Shown: positions 1 through 8,727 of the stretch, one piece after another | How the letters are laid out: every line of letters begins with the position of its first letter | How positions within the stretch are numbered: position 1 is the stretch's first letter | Source of the DNA: Acetobacter oryzifermentans | GTDB lineage: Bacteria; Pseudomonadota; Alphaproteobacteria; Acetobacterales; Acetobacteraceae | Assembly (NCBI RefSeq): GCF_001628715.1 | Contig: NZ_CP011120.1 | Span: 1,767,501-1,831,500 of the forward strand | DNA length: 64,000 nucleotides | Direction of reading: 5' to 3' | Position numbers and translations under genes: made by a program | The notes under the pieces: model-generated | Seen by the model: only the letters and a program-made list of their open reading frames with translations | Database searches by the model: none | What the model was told of the DNA's origin: nothing

Positions 1-19
1 CAAGGATGACATTTAACAG

Positions 20-1150
20 ATGCGCATTCTCTTCCCTTACATCGCACAGCCGCACCAAACCTTGCATTCTTTGCCGATTGCAATGGAAATTGCGAGCCGT
101 CACCCCGAGGCTGAAGTGCATCTTGCCTGCACCACACAATCGCATCTGGATTATGTGCGCTCACTGGCCGCATATTATCCAGAATCGAAAGTACAGTTCA
201 GCCTTCTACACCTTCCTCAGTTTCTTCGGCGCCAAACTGAACGCTACGGGCAGACCGCTTTTTTTCGTCTGGCGAGCCTATTTTTTAACAAGAATTATTT
301 CTCTTCGTTTCAGGGGATTGTTGTTCCCGAGCGCACTTCACTCTATCTGCGCAAGCTAGGGGTAAATAAGCCAAGGCTGATATGGACACGCCACGGTGCC
401 GGAGATCGGGCTATTGGTTTTGCGCGTGACGTAAAGAAATTCGACTACGTGCTGATGGCTGGACACAAAATAGAAGAGCGGCTTTTAGCTCAAGGTGCCA
501 TCCGTCCTGGCTGTTATCATACTGGCGTTTATGCCAAATTCGATATGGTTCATCGGATGCGCCATCGGACATTACGTCTATTTAACAATAATCGCCCGAC
601 TGTCCTTTATAATCCACATTTTAATACGCGCCTCTCATCCTGGCCTAAAATGGGCCTGAATGTGCTGACACATTTTGCTAACCAAGACCGTTATAATCTT
701 ATCTTTGCGCCCCATTATCGGCTGTTTGACAACAAAAAAGCCGAAGCATTGCAGTTAGAACGTGCATTTGGGCATTATCCGCACATGCTGGTGGATACCG
801 GTAGTGCCCGCAGCATTGATATGACGTACACATCCACCGCAGATATGTATCTGGGCGATGTGAGTTCGCAAGTTGCCGAATTTCTGGTAAAGCCGCGCGC
901 TTGTATGTTTCTGAATGCGCACAATGTTGATTGGGAGGGGGATGAAAATTACCGCTTCTGGTCTTTGGGATCTGTGCTGAATACTATTGACAGTCTAGGA
1001 GAAGACATTGAACAAGCCTTTTCGTCGCACAATGCTTTCGTAAATCTGCAAAAAGATTATATACGCGACACGTTCGACCTTGTTGGGGACGAACCGACTG
1101 CGCCGGTAGGGGCCGACGCAATTGTTGATTTTCTTCGAATGGCCAGCTGA
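20..1150 (+). CDS. CDP-glycerol glycerophosphotransferase-like protein (TagB/TagF family)
   Basis: A 376-residue soluble protein with the C-terminal signature of the CDP-glycerol:polyglycerophosphate transferase family: an A-P-H-Y-R segment (His232) and the D-V-S-S-Q-V-A-E-F motif (Asp280, Ser282, Ser283) that follows a T-A-D-M-Y-L strand. In the family these residues bind the CDP-activated donor. No teichoic acid is expected in a Gram-negative, so a lipid acceptor is more likely. The stop overlaps the start of the next gene (TGATG), so it is translationally coupled to the acyl-AMP ligase and to the sphingolipid genes beyond. Inference: it adds a glycerophosphate-type head group to ceramide. 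The family call is fairly secure; the substrate is not. Confidence 0.7.
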   Translation: MRILFPYIAQPHQTLHSLPIAMEIASRHPEAEVHLACTTQSHLDYVRSLAAYYPESKVQFSLLHLPQFLRRQTERYGQTAFFRLASLFFNKNYFSSFQGIVVPERTSLYLRKLGVNKPRLIWTRHGAGDRAIGFARDVKKFDYVLMAGHKIEERLLAQGAIRPGCYHTGVYAKFDMVHRMRHRTLRLFNNNRPTVLYNPHFNTRLSSWPKMGLNVLTHFANQDRYNLIFAPHYRLFDNKKAEALQLERAFGHYPHMLVDTGSARSIDMTYTSTADMYLGDVSSQVAEFLVKPRACMFLNAHNVDWEGDENYRFWSLGSVLNTIDSLGEDIEQAFSSHNAFVNLQKDYIRDTFDLVGDEPTAPVGADAIVDFLRMAS

Positions 1151-2916
1151 TGAATAGTATGAACCCTGCTTCTGCAATCTCTTTAAATGAAACCCTCCAA
1201 CCGGTTTCTACCGCATCTGGTCAGCCACGCCGGTACGGGGATTTTGCAACATTTCCTGAAGCGTTGGACTATGCAGCTCAAGGCGAAGCCGGGTTTAACA
1301 TTTATTCCGGCAAAGGCGTACTTCTAGAAGCCCTACCCTATAAAGTATTGCGTCAGCAGGCTGTTGATACAGCTTTGCGCCTTTTGGGCATGGGCCTACA
1401 ACCGGGAGACCGTGTTGCCATTGTGGCGGAAAGCGATGGTGATTTTGCCCGCATCTTCTTTGGCTGTCAGTATGCTGGTTTGGTTGCGGCCCCTCTTCCC
1501 CTCCCAGTCGCTTTTGGCGGCAAAGAAGCCTATCTGAAAACTCTTCGGGGTATGATTACTAGCGCACAAGCCAGCGCCGTGATTATTCCGCAGATTATCG
1601 AAGGCTGGACGGACGAAATTGTAACGGGCTTGGGCCTTGTTTTTGCTGGGCCACCTGCTGAGCTTATGGCACGCCCTGTGTCAGATATGCCGCTGCCGGA
1701 TATTCAACCAGAAAACCTTTCATATCTTCAGTTTTCTTCCGGCAGCACACGCTTCCCCATGGGGGTTTGCGTAAGCCACCGTTCCGGCATGGCGAATGTT
1801 TCCTCGATTGCACGCAATGGATTGCAGGTTAAGGAAACAGGGGATCGCTGCGTTTCGTGGCTTCCTCTCTATCATGATATGGGTCTGGTTGGTTTCTTCC
1901 TGACACCCATGACGTGCCAGTTGAGCGTGGACCTGCTGCCGACGCGCGAATTCGCACGCAGACCGCATGTATGGCTGGATCTGATCAGCCGTAACCGTGG
2001 CACCATCGCCTACAGCCCCTCTTTTGGGTATGAACTTTGCGCCCGGCGCCCGGCATCCGAAGGGCTGGATCTCTCTTGCTGGCGGGTTGCAGGCATTGGT
2101 GGCGATATGATCCGCGCGCATATTCTGGATGAATTCGCTACGCGCTTTGCCCCTGCTGGCTTTAGCCCAAAAGCATTTGTAGCTAGCTATGGTATGGCAG
2201 AAGCTACGCTCGCCATCAGCTTTGCGCCGCTTGATACAGGCATAGAAACCGATACGGTTGACCTTCCTGCGCTGGAAAGCACAGGAATTGCGCGCCCACC
2301 CGCCAGTGCAGACACACCAAGCCGCACCTTTGTGATTTGCGGGAAAGTTCTGCCTGGACATGAACTGGAAGTTCGGAATAGCTATGGCCGGGTGCTGAGC
2401 GACAGAGAAGTTGGCACTATTTATGTACGTGGCCCCAGCCTGATGAGCGGTTACTTCCGTATGCCGGAAGAAAGCAGCAAAACGCTGGACGCAGACAACT
2501 GGCTGAACACTGGTGATCTGGGCTACATGCTCAATGGGCAGATAGTTGTCACTGGCCGCGCCAAAGACTTGATTATTATTAATGGCCGCAACATCTGGCC
2601 ACAGGATCTGGAATGGTCTGCCGAAACGCATATTCCTGTCCTTCGCAGCCGAGATGTGGCTGTTTTCTCTCTGGAAAAGGGTGACCATGAGGAAATCGTG
2701 GCTCTTATTCAGTGCCGCGCTTCTGCCTCAGACACGCGTGAGAAACTGAGAGCCGAAGCCGCCAGCTTGTTCCGCCGCCTCCATGGGGTAGAAGTTTCTG
2801 TTGTATTGGTGCCACCACATGCGCTGCCGCAGACATCTTCGGGCAAACTTACACGCGCCAAAGCCCGTACCATGTATCTAAGCGGCGCGTTTGAGCAGCA
2901 GTCTGAAGTCGCCTGA
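1150..2916 (+). CDS. fatty-acyl-AMP/acyl-ACP ligase (ANL superfamily)
   Basis: A 588-residue adenylate-forming enzyme. The AMP-binding P-loop is F-S-S-G-S-T-R-F-P (residues 195-203), followed by the L-P-L-Y-H-D-M-G-L motif typical of fatty-acyl-AMP ligases, an A-S-Y-G-M-A-E-A-T-L motif near residue 345, and the hinge region T-G-D-L-G-Y before the small C-terminal domain. It should activate a fatty acid as acyl-AMP and load it on a carrier protein. The dedicated ACP gene lies 132 bp downstream and serine palmitoyltransferase follows, so the likely job is to supply acyl-ACP for long-chain base synthesis, as proposed for the Caulobacter sphingolipid cluster. The start overlaps the previous stop by one base. 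Confidence 0.85.
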   Translation: MNSMNPASAISLNETLQPVSTASGQPRRYGDFATFPEALDYAAQGEAGFNIYSGKGVLLEALPYKVLRQQAVDTALRLLGMGLQPGDRVAIVAESDGDFARIFFGCQYAGLVAAPLPLPVAFGGKEAYLKTLRGMITSAQASAVIIPQIIEGWTDEIVTGLGLVFAGPPAELMARPVSDMPLPDIQPENLSYLQFSSGSTRFPMGVCVSHRSGMANVSSIARNGLQVKETGDRCVSWLPLYHDMGLVGFFLTPMTCQLSVDLLPTREFARRPHVWLDLISRNRGTIAYSPSFGYELCARRPASEGLDLSCWRVAGIGGDMIRAHILDEFATRFAPAGFSPKAFVASYGMAEATLAISFAPLDTGIETDTVDLPALESTGIARPPASADTPSRTFVICGKVLPGHELEVRNSYGRVLSDREVGTIYVRGPSLMSGYFRMPEESSKTLDADNWLNTGDLGYMLNGQIVVTGRAKDLIIINGRNIWPQDLEWSAETHIPVLRSRDVAVFSLEKGDHEEIVALIQCRASASDTREKLRAEAASLFRRLHGVEVSVVLVPPHALPQTSSGKLTRAKARTMYLSGAFEQQSEVA

Positions 2917-2951
2917 CCGGCCTACAGGATTTTATAGCCCGTTTATGATGA

Positions 2952-2977
2952 GAAAGGCTGGTCAAACTGGCCTTTTT
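2952..2977 (+). terminator. possible weak intrinsic terminator or attenuator
   Basis: A six-base stem (AAAGGC pairing with GCCTTT) with an eleven-base loop is followed by a run of five T. It sits between the acyl-AMP ligase and the ACP gene. The stem is short, so partial termination setting a different level for acp-spt is the most that can be claimed. Confidence 0.35.
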
Positions 2978-3048
2978 CACCCATAAGGCGGCACTGCGAG
3001 CACAAGCTCGGCATAAAACAAACGCCCTTAAGGGATGAAGGATCCGAC

Positions 3049-3300
3049 ATGAGCGAAACCGTTGAAAGCGTTTCCGCGCTGATCATTCAAAAGCTCCTCG
3101 CCAACCCGAAGGTTCCGCGTGACATTGATGGTAACTGCAAGATCATGGAAGATCTTGCGTTTGATTCTTTGGCCGTCATGAACTTCGTTATGGAAGTTGA
3201 AGATAGCTTGGATGTTTCCATCCCGCTCGACAAACTTGCCGATATCCGGACGATTAATGACCTTGCCGCATGCATTGTCGCTCTGAAAAACAAAGGGTGA
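3049..3300 (+). CDS. acyl carrier protein dedicated to sphingolipid synthesis
   Basis: An 83-residue acyl carrier protein. The phosphopantetheine attachment site is the D-S-L motif with Ser40, in E-D-L-A-F-D-S-L-A-V-M; the surrounding acidic helix 2 (F-V-M-E-V-E-D) fits the family. It is encoded only six bases ahead of serine palmitoyltransferase and after an acyl-AMP ligase, so it is unlikely to be the housekeeping AcpP of fatty acid synthesis (normally next to fabG/fabF). In Caulobacter an equivalent ACP supports serine palmitoyltransferase. A good ribosome-binding site (AAGG/GAAGGA) precedes the ATG, consistent with higher expression than the upstream genes. Confidence 0.9.
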   Translation: MSETVESVSALIIQKLLANPKVPRDIDGNCKIMEDLAFDSLAVMNFVMEVEDSLDVSIPLDKLADIRTINDLAACIVALKNKG

Positions 3301-3306
3301 GCGTGG

Positions 3307-4521
3307 ATGACATCACTATTTTCCAAATTTGAAGGTACGGCAGGCGCGCTGGGTTCTGTAGTCGCCGTAGGTGGCCGCAACCCTTTTGCTGTTGTTATTG
3401 AAAAACCTGTATCTTCAACTGTTGGAATTATTGAAGGTCGGGAAACGCTTCTTTTCGGTACCAATAATTATTTAGGCCTGAGCCAATCCAAAAATGCCAT
3501 TCGGGCCGCCCAACAAGCTGCTGCGACTTGCGGCGTTGGCACCACGGGCTCGCGCATTGCAAATGGCACGCAGTCTCTCCACCGGCAGCTTGAAAAAGAT
3601 ATTGCCGCGTTTTTTGGCCGCCGTGATGCCATGGTTTTTTCTACGGGTTATCAGGCTAACTTAGGCATTATTTCCACGCTTGCAGGCAAAGACGACCATC
3701 TGTTTCTGGACGCTGATAGCCATGCCAGCATTTATGATGGTAGCCGCCTGAGTGCTGCAGAAGTTATTCGTTTCCGCCATAATGACCCGGATAATCTTTA
3801 TAAACGCCTGAAACGCATGGATGGCACCCCCGGTGCCAAGCTGATTGTGGTTGAAGGCATTTATTCCATGACAGGCAATGTGGCCCCGATTGCAGAATTT
3901 GTAGCCGTTAAAAAAGAAACTGGTGCATATCTTCTGGTAGATGAAGCCCATTCCTTTGGGGTATTGGGTGAAAACGGACGCGGTGCGGCTGAAGCCGACG
4001 GTGTGGAAGCTGATGTAGACTTTATTGTCGGCACATTTTCAAAAAGCCTCGGCACTGTTGGGGGTTACTGCGTATCCGATCATCCTGAGCTGGAATTTGT
4101 ACGCCTGAATTGCCGCCCATATATGTTTACGGCATCTCTTCCACCAGAGGTTATTGCTGCAACAACGGCAGCCTTGAGCGATATGCAGGCTCATCCAGAA
4201 CTGCGTAAACAGCTTATGGCCAATGCTCAGCAACTCCATGCTGGTTTTGTAGATATCGGGCTAAATGCGAGTAAACAGGCTACCCCTGTTATTGCAGTTA
4301 CGCTGGAAACTGCTGAAGAAGCTATTCCCATGTGGAACAGGCTTCTGGAACTTGGTGTTTACGTCAACCTTAGCCTTCCCCCGGCAACGCCAGATTCACG
4401 CCCCTTGCTGCGTTGTTCCGTAATGGCCACTCATACGCCAGAGCAGATTGCTCAGGCCATTGCCATATTCCGGCAGGCTGCCGCAGAAGTTGGCGTAACA
4501 CCAGCACCCACAGCAGCCTAA
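3307..4521 (+). CDS. spt: serine palmitoyltransferase
   Basis: A 404-residue PLP-dependent alpha-oxoamine synthase, which condenses serine with a long acyl thioester to 3-ketosphinganine, the first committed step to sphingolipids. Visible motifs: the glycine-rich G-T-N-N-Y-L-G-L start of the fold, S-T-G-Y-Q-A-N near residue 117, the cofactor-binding D-E-A-H (Asp212, His215) and the Schiff-base lysine Lys246 in G-T-F-S-K-S-L-G. The relatives KBL, BioF and HemA share this fold, but the partner ACP and acyl ligase genes and the lipid kinase next door point to SPT. It converges on the next gene with only five bases between the stops. Confidence 0.88.
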   Translation: MTSLFSKFEGTAGALGSVVAVGGRNPFAVVIEKPVSSTVGIIEGRETLLFGTNNYLGLSQSKNAIRAAQQAAATCGVGTTGSRIANGTQSLHRQLEKDIAAFFGRRDAMVFSTGYQANLGIISTLAGKDDHLFLDADSHASIYDGSRLSAAEVIRFRHNDPDNLYKRLKRMDGTPGAKLIVVEGIYSMTGNVAPIAEFVAVKKETGAYLLVDEAHSFGVLGENGRGAAEADGVEADVDFIVGTFSKSLGTVGGYCVSDHPELEFVRLNCRPYMFTASLPPEVIAATTAALSDMQAHPELRKQLMANAQQLHAGFVDIGLNASKQATPVIAVTLETAEEAIPMWNRLLELGVYVNLSLPPATPDSRPLLRCSVMATHTPEQIAQAIAIFRQAAAEVGVTPAPTAA

Positions 4522-4526
4522 AACCC

Positions 4527-5495
4527 CTATTTACGTTTAAATGCCCCTTGCCGCCACAACCGCCAAACAATTGGCGGCGCTGCCAGTAAGGGGTGTTTTT
4601 CTGCAAATGAAGAAAGCGGCACTTCTATCCCGCTATGGCGTTGAACTTTCCATACCGCGTAACGTGCCCCACCTGTAAATGTATAAGCTGCCTTAAGTAA
4701 GCGCAGAATATTTAAAGGCCGACCGCAAGACGCACGTAATGTCCATTTTTGAATGGCATGTTGCTTTTGTTCCTGTGGGATTTGCGGCGTTACAATCTGA
4801 TCTTGAGACTTATACGGAATACCCAGCACTTGCCAACACGGCAGTAAAAGCTGCGCATAACGCTGCATATAAGCATCTACAATGCTTTGCCCGCGGCCCG
4901 CTTTTTCAACCCGCAATTCAACACGATAAGTATTGCGGTACAAGGTATTCCAATAATCCAGAACGCCGCCTGAAGCCGGGCCAAGTTGTGCGGCCCACCA
5001 TGCCGCAGTCAATACCGCCCGCATAACACAAGCGTGCAATGCTTCTTGGGCTTCGTTATCCCGCCACCATACCAACCGAACAGGCTGAGAAAAGCGCGCC
5101 CAAACAGTGGTATCCAATGTTTGGGTGCGCGTTAGGGAACGAAACTGCGCGAGAGACAAAATAGCAACTTTGGCCCTTAGCAGATGCTCCCCTACCCTGT
5201 ATTCATGATATTCCACGTTAGGGGGCAAAGTGGCATTTGCCAGACAGGAAAGCCACGCTCTGGGCCAGTCCATCTGCTTTTCTACGATAATATAAAAATC
5301 CAGCAGGGTATCATCTTGAATCCCACCCCGTAGACCAGACCCATAAAACAAGACCCCTAATGGTTGCGCTGTGCCCAAAAGATTACGCACAAATTCCGTC
5401 ACCAAAGGGGATACAGGCGTATGCAGTTCTTGCTCTGTAAGGGTGAAAATTTCTTTCTGCCCCGACCGAATACCCTTCATGAACTGCTTTTCCAC
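4527..5495 (-). CDS. candidate nucleotidyltransferase of the sphingolipid locus (Tam41-like motif)
   Basis: A 322-residue protein whose N-terminal third has F-Y-G-S-G-L-R-G-G followed about ten residues later by D-F-Y-I-I-V, the pattern G-S-x(n)-D-h-h-h of nucleotidyltransferase-fold enzymes. It resembles the Y-G-S-G-V...D-h-I-F-x-V region of the Tam41 phosphatidate cytidylyltransferases. The rest is not recognised. It sits nine bases downstream of the DAGK-like lipid kinase on the same strand, so the two are almost certainly co-transcribed. Inference: it could activate a phosphorylated ceramide or another lipid phosphate with CTP. The family assignment rests on one motif and is moderate; the substrate is a guess. 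Its 3' end converges with spt. Confidence 0.5.
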   Translation of the reverse strand: MEKQFMKGIRSGQKEIFTLTEQELHTPVSPLVTEFVRNLLGTAQPLGVLFYGSGLRGGIQDDTLLDFYIIVEKQMDWPRAWLSCLANATLPPNVEYHEYRVGEHLLRAKVAILSLAQFRSLTRTQTLDTTVWARFSQPVRLVWWRDNEAQEALHACVMRAVLTAAWWAAQLGPASGGVLDYWNTLYRNTYRVELRVEKAGRGQSIVDAYMQRYAQLLLPCWQVLGIPYKSQDQIVTPQIPQEQKQHAIQKWTLRASCGRPLNILRLLKAAYTFTGGARYAVWKVQRHSGIEVPLSSFAEKHPLLAAPPIVWRLWRQGAFKRK

Positions 5496-5504
5496 CAGAA
5501 TGCT

Positions 5505-6485
5505 TTAAACATGCACAAAAGAAACCACGGGCCCCGCAGAAACAGTCAGTTTGCCATCTTCCCCAGGCGGCAAAACCTCACCATCCAGAATAAAGGATTG
5601 ATCCGTACGCAACACCAATTCGGTTGCCGAACCACTATGATAAGCTGCATCTTGCCGTAACCATTGCGGCGCTTTCCCCCGCAACAAATTCCAGACTGCA
5701 CGCCCTAAATGAGGGGGAAAAGCCGCAACATCCAGATAACTAATACCTCGGTCTGCTTCTGTCAGATTCTGCCAGAATGGCCAGATACCGTGGGGCAGCC
5801 GATGCAAAGCGGTGCATAAAAACAGAAAATGATTCTGCTCAGGCAATACCTCACCATCCCGCTCTACTGTAACTTTTGTACCTTCCAGCCATCCTCGCCT
5901 ATGCTTCGGGCTTAGCAACTGCCAAGCCGTTACAAACAATGTCGCCATAACCGCAGCATCATGCGAATAATTTTTCAGGATTTTGGGGTCATGCGCGATT
6001 TCAATCCCACGCCCAAAAGCACCCAAACCACCAAAAAAGCCTAGAGAAGCCCCTTCTTTCTGCCCGTTACGCATTACCACCAAAGGCTGCCTGCGCCGCA
6101 CATCGGAAAGAAGGCGTCCGGATGCCAGACGGGCCTGCAAAATCTGTAATGCCTCAACCCCACGCTTACCAAAACCAACATCTGTGGCAATCAGGTTAGT
6201 ATTGCCAGAGGGCAACACAACAATACTTGGCCACTGCTCTGGCGGGCAGGATGAGGTATAAAGTGCGCTCAGAACATTCCCAACTGTGCCGTCTCCCCCA
6301 TCCACAACCAGACAGCTTATTTTTTGCTGTAAGAGGGCATAAACCTGCTGCCTTAATGCAGCATGCGTTCTAGGGGAGCAGAACAAAGGCCCCAACATTT
6401 TGCCCGCCAGCGCCAGATACTTGGGATCTGCCTTCAAATTCCGACGGCTACGAGGATTGTAAATCAGGGCAAAACGATCGGACAT
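5505..6485 (-). CDS. DAGK-family lipid kinase, candidate ceramide kinase (CpgB-like)
   Basis: A 326-residue diacylglycerol-kinase catalytic-domain protein. It shows the N-terminal I-Y-N-P-R-S strand, the nucleotide-binding G-G-D-G-T motif (residues 63-67), the L-P-S-G-N-T-N motif (91-97) and a C-terminal F-I-L-D-G-E segment, all diagnostic of the DAGK/sphingosine kinase/YegS fold. The Caulobacter homologue in its sphingolipid cluster, CpgB, is a known ceramide kinase. With spt, acp and acyl ligase genes alongside, ceramide or a long-chain base is the most likely substrate here, but diacylglycerol or undecaprenol cannot be excluded from sequence. It is divergently transcribed from the metallophosphoesterase gene and leads a two-gene operon. 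Confidence 0.75.
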   Translation of the reverse strand: MSDRFALIYNPRSRRNLKADPKYLALAGKMLGPLFCSPRTHAALRQQVYALLQQKISCLVVDGGDGTVGNVLSALYTSSCPPEQWPSIVVLPSGNTNLIATDVGFGKRGVEALQILQARLASGRLLSDVRRRQPLVVMRNGQKEGASLGFFGGLGAFGRGIEIAHDPKILKNYSHDAAVMATLFVTAWQLLSPKHRRGWLEGTKVTVERDGEVLPEQNHFLFLCTALHRLPHGIWPFWQNLTEADRGISYLDVAAFPPHLGRAVWNLLRGKAPQWLRQDAAYHSGSATELVLRTDQSFILDGEVLPPGEDGKLTVSAGPVVSFVHV

Positions 6486-6568
6486 TCAGCACTCTTGCTA
6501 TAAACAAACAAAAACGCCAGCGCCTTTTGCCCCGGCTACGGGCGATGGTATAAAGGCTGTTATGGCTC

Positions 6569-7531
6569 TTGTCACATGCCGTGGGGCCATACACCGTCAC
6601 CGGAGATGTGTTTTTCTTGTCCTGCGTTCATATCGCCCATCTGTCTGACCCACATCTGCCACTTGTCGGCTTGCCTTCTTTTAAGGAAATCTGCTTCAAG
6701 CGCATCCTCAGTTTGTTGTCTTGGCAACTGCGGCGCAGGCACCTGCATAAATTACCGGCTTTGCAGTCAATCATGCGGGATATCCGCCACTTTCACCCAG
6801 ATATGGTTGCCCTAACGGGGGATCTGACCAATCTGGGTTTGCTCAAAGAATTTCAGCACGCACGGCAGTGGCTTTTACAGCAAGATTTGCCCCCTACACT
6901 GCTTATTCCCGGCAATCATGATGCGCTGATAAAAGAGAATAGCGCTACCAAACAGGCTCTCTGGGCCGAATGGCTACATAGTAGCACGCAGTCTGAACCG
7001 GCAGCCCCTTCATTGCTGGTAAAAGATCATATTGTCCTTATTGGGGTCAACACGGCCGTTCCCACCTTACCCTTTTTGGCGTCTGGCAAGGCCGGGCAAA
7101 CCCAGCTTGTGCTTTTGGCGGATCTGTTGCGCCGCACCCGCGTTATGGGATTATGCCGGATTGTGCTACTCCATCACCCTCCGGCGCAAGGCATTGTCAG
7201 CCGCCGCAAAGGGCTGGATGATTTCCTAGCGTTTCAAGACGTATTGCGTGCAGAAGGTGCTGAACTTGTGCTTTACGGGCATTCTCATCGTGCGCAAATC
7301 ACCACTCTTCCGGGCACAGATATTCTGGCTGTCAGCAGCACCTCTGCGTCCCACATTGCGGATGAACCGGAAAAAAGTGCGGGGTGGAATGCTATTTCCG
7401 TGCACAAACAGCCCGATATCTGGCAAATCACCATTCAGCACCGCAGCTTAATGCCAGATGGAAGCTTGCAAGATAGCCAAATGAGGCGTGTGTGCAGTGC
7501 GCATCGCCTTTTGCCCGCAACCTCGCTATGA
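6569..7531 (+). CDS. calcineurin-like metallophosphoesterase
   Basis: A two-metal phosphoesterase of about 310 residues with the complete motif set: H-L-S-D-P-H (Asp27, His29), G-D-L-T, I-P-G-N-H-D, L-H-H-P and Y-G-H-S-H. The start is uncertain: reading from TTG at 6569 gives 320 residues, but GTG at 6608 would put the first metal motif at the usual distance from the N-terminus. Its stop overlaps the lptF start (ATGA), beginning a chain of five overlapping genes. Such phosphatases often act on lipid head groups or nucleotide-activated intermediates (LpxH is a relative), so a role in lipid phosphate metabolism is plausible but not shown. Confidence 0.8.
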   Translation: MSHAVGPYTVTGDVFFLSCVHIAHLSDPHLPLVGLPSFKEICFKRILSLLSWQLRRRHLHKLPALQSIMRDIRHFHPDMVALTGDLTNLGLLKEFQHARQWLLQQDLPPTLLIPGNHDALIKENSATKQALWAEWLHSSTQSEPAAPSLLVKDHIVLIGVNTAVPTLPFLASGKAGQTQLVLLADLLRRTRVMGLCRIVLLHHPPAQGIVSRRKGLDDFLAFQDVLRAEGAELVLYGHSHRAQITTLPGTDILAVSSTSASHIADEPEKSAGWNAISVHKQPDIWQITIQHRSLMPDGSLQDSQMRRVCSAHRLLPATSL

Positions 7532-8727
7532 CAACCCGCATGCTCAATGTGCCTTTCCTGCGCCGGATTGTAGCTTTGCTTCGCCCCGGCACATTAGACC
7601 GCTACCTGATTGCTCAGGTTATGCCGCCTTTTTTGGTGGCGCTGTCTGTTGTGATGATTGCCCTGATACTTGAACGCCTTTTGGTGCTGTTCAATCTGCT
7701 GGCAGCGGGCAACAACCATATTGGCATATTTATTGGTCTGCTGGCGGCCTTGCTGCCCCATTACCTTGGCTTGGCTATTCCGGCCGCACTTTGCGTAGCG
7801 GTGTTTACCGTGATCCGCCGCATGAGCCAGAATGAAGAAATTGATGCCATCAACAGCAGTGGCCTTTCACTACTGCGGATTACGCGCCCCTATATCCAAC
7901 TGGGCATTATCTTGGGTATTCTTTCCTTTCTGCTTTATGGCTTTATCCAGCCTCATGCACGGTATGATTTCCGTTCAACCTTTTACATTGCCAGCCACAC
8001 AGGCTGGGCGCCACGTTTGCAGCCTCGCATGTTTGCCAGCCCTTCATCTCAACTGACCATTGTTGCGGATAAGGTCTCCCAAAGCGGCTCTGATCTGGAA
8101 AATGTTTTTATCCGCGATCTTTCTGAGCAGCAGGAACGCGATATTACGGCGCGCAACGGGCATATCCGCATCGGTTTGGATGGTGAAACTGTTGAGATTG
8201 ATCTTACCCATGGCGTGATTGTCACGGATAAAGGGGATGGCGTGCCCAGTCTGGTCACGTTTGATCATTCTACGCGCTACCTTACACATGCCTCGCACGT
8301 CTCTCCTTTCCGCACGCGCGGCGAGGATGAACGAGAGCTGACATCCCCAGAACTGGTTGGCCGCCTCATTCGGCATGACCCTTCCATTTCCCGCCCTCAT
8401 ATGCGTTCTGAAGTGCATTTTCGTATGGCGCGCAGCCTTACTGTGCCTTTTATTCCCCTATTGGCGGCCTCTCTGGCTCTTATGCGCAAGCGCCAACGCA
8501 ACAATGCCGGTCTGCCTCTGGCCTTTATTATTATGGTTGGGTTTGACCACATCATCCAGTTTGGCCACAGCATGGTGGCTACAAAAAAGGCATCGCTCCT
8601 GCTGATCTGGGGGCCTTCGTTGGTCTTTATTGTAGGCTGTACGTTGCTGCTACTTTATAAATCAGGCACCTTTCAGGTGTTAAAAGTCTGGCGTTCCCGC
8701 TCATCTGCCCAAAAAGCCTTGCCATGA
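7528..8727 (+). CDS. lptF: LPS export permease LptF
   Basis: A 399-residue YjgP/YjgQ-family permease. Three transmembrane segments lie near the N-terminus (residues about 25-120), then a periplasmic beta-jellyroll domain, then three more membrane segments at the C-terminus, the usual LptF/G layout. With LptG and the LptB ATPase it forms the inner-membrane transporter that extracts LPS and hands it to LptC/A. The ATG at 7528 is chosen because it overlaps the preceding stop as ATGA; an ATG 36 bases upstream is in frame but has no family-like extension. The gene overlaps lptG by four bases. LptF versus LptG is assigned by order. Its position within a sphingolipid locus is unusual. Confidence 0.85.
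   Translation: MTTRMLNVPFLRRIVALLRPGTLDRYLIAQVMPPFLVALSVVMIALILERLLVLFNLLAAGNNHIGIFIGLLAALLPHYLGLAIPAALCVAVFTVIRRMSQNEEIDAINSSGLSLLRITRPYIQLGIILGILSFLLYGFIQPHARYDFRSTFYIASHTGWAPRLQPRMFASPSSQLTIVADKVSQSGSDLENVFIRDLSEQQERDITARNGHIRIGLDGETVEIDLTHGVIVTDKGDGVPSLVTFDHSTRYLTHASHVSPFRTRGEDERELTSPELVGRLIRHDPSISRPHMRSEVHFRMARSLTVPFIPLLAASLALMRKRQRNNAGLPLAFIIMVGFDHIIQFGHSMVATKKASLLLIWGPSLVFIVGCTLLLLYKSGTFQVLKVWRSRSSAQKALP

Noticed and set aside
1720-2688. 322-codon frame on the minus strand opposite the acyl-AMP ligase
   Set aside because: It is antisense to a well-supported enzyme, shows no recognisable domain and has no ribosome-binding site; the openness reflects codon bias of the sense gene.
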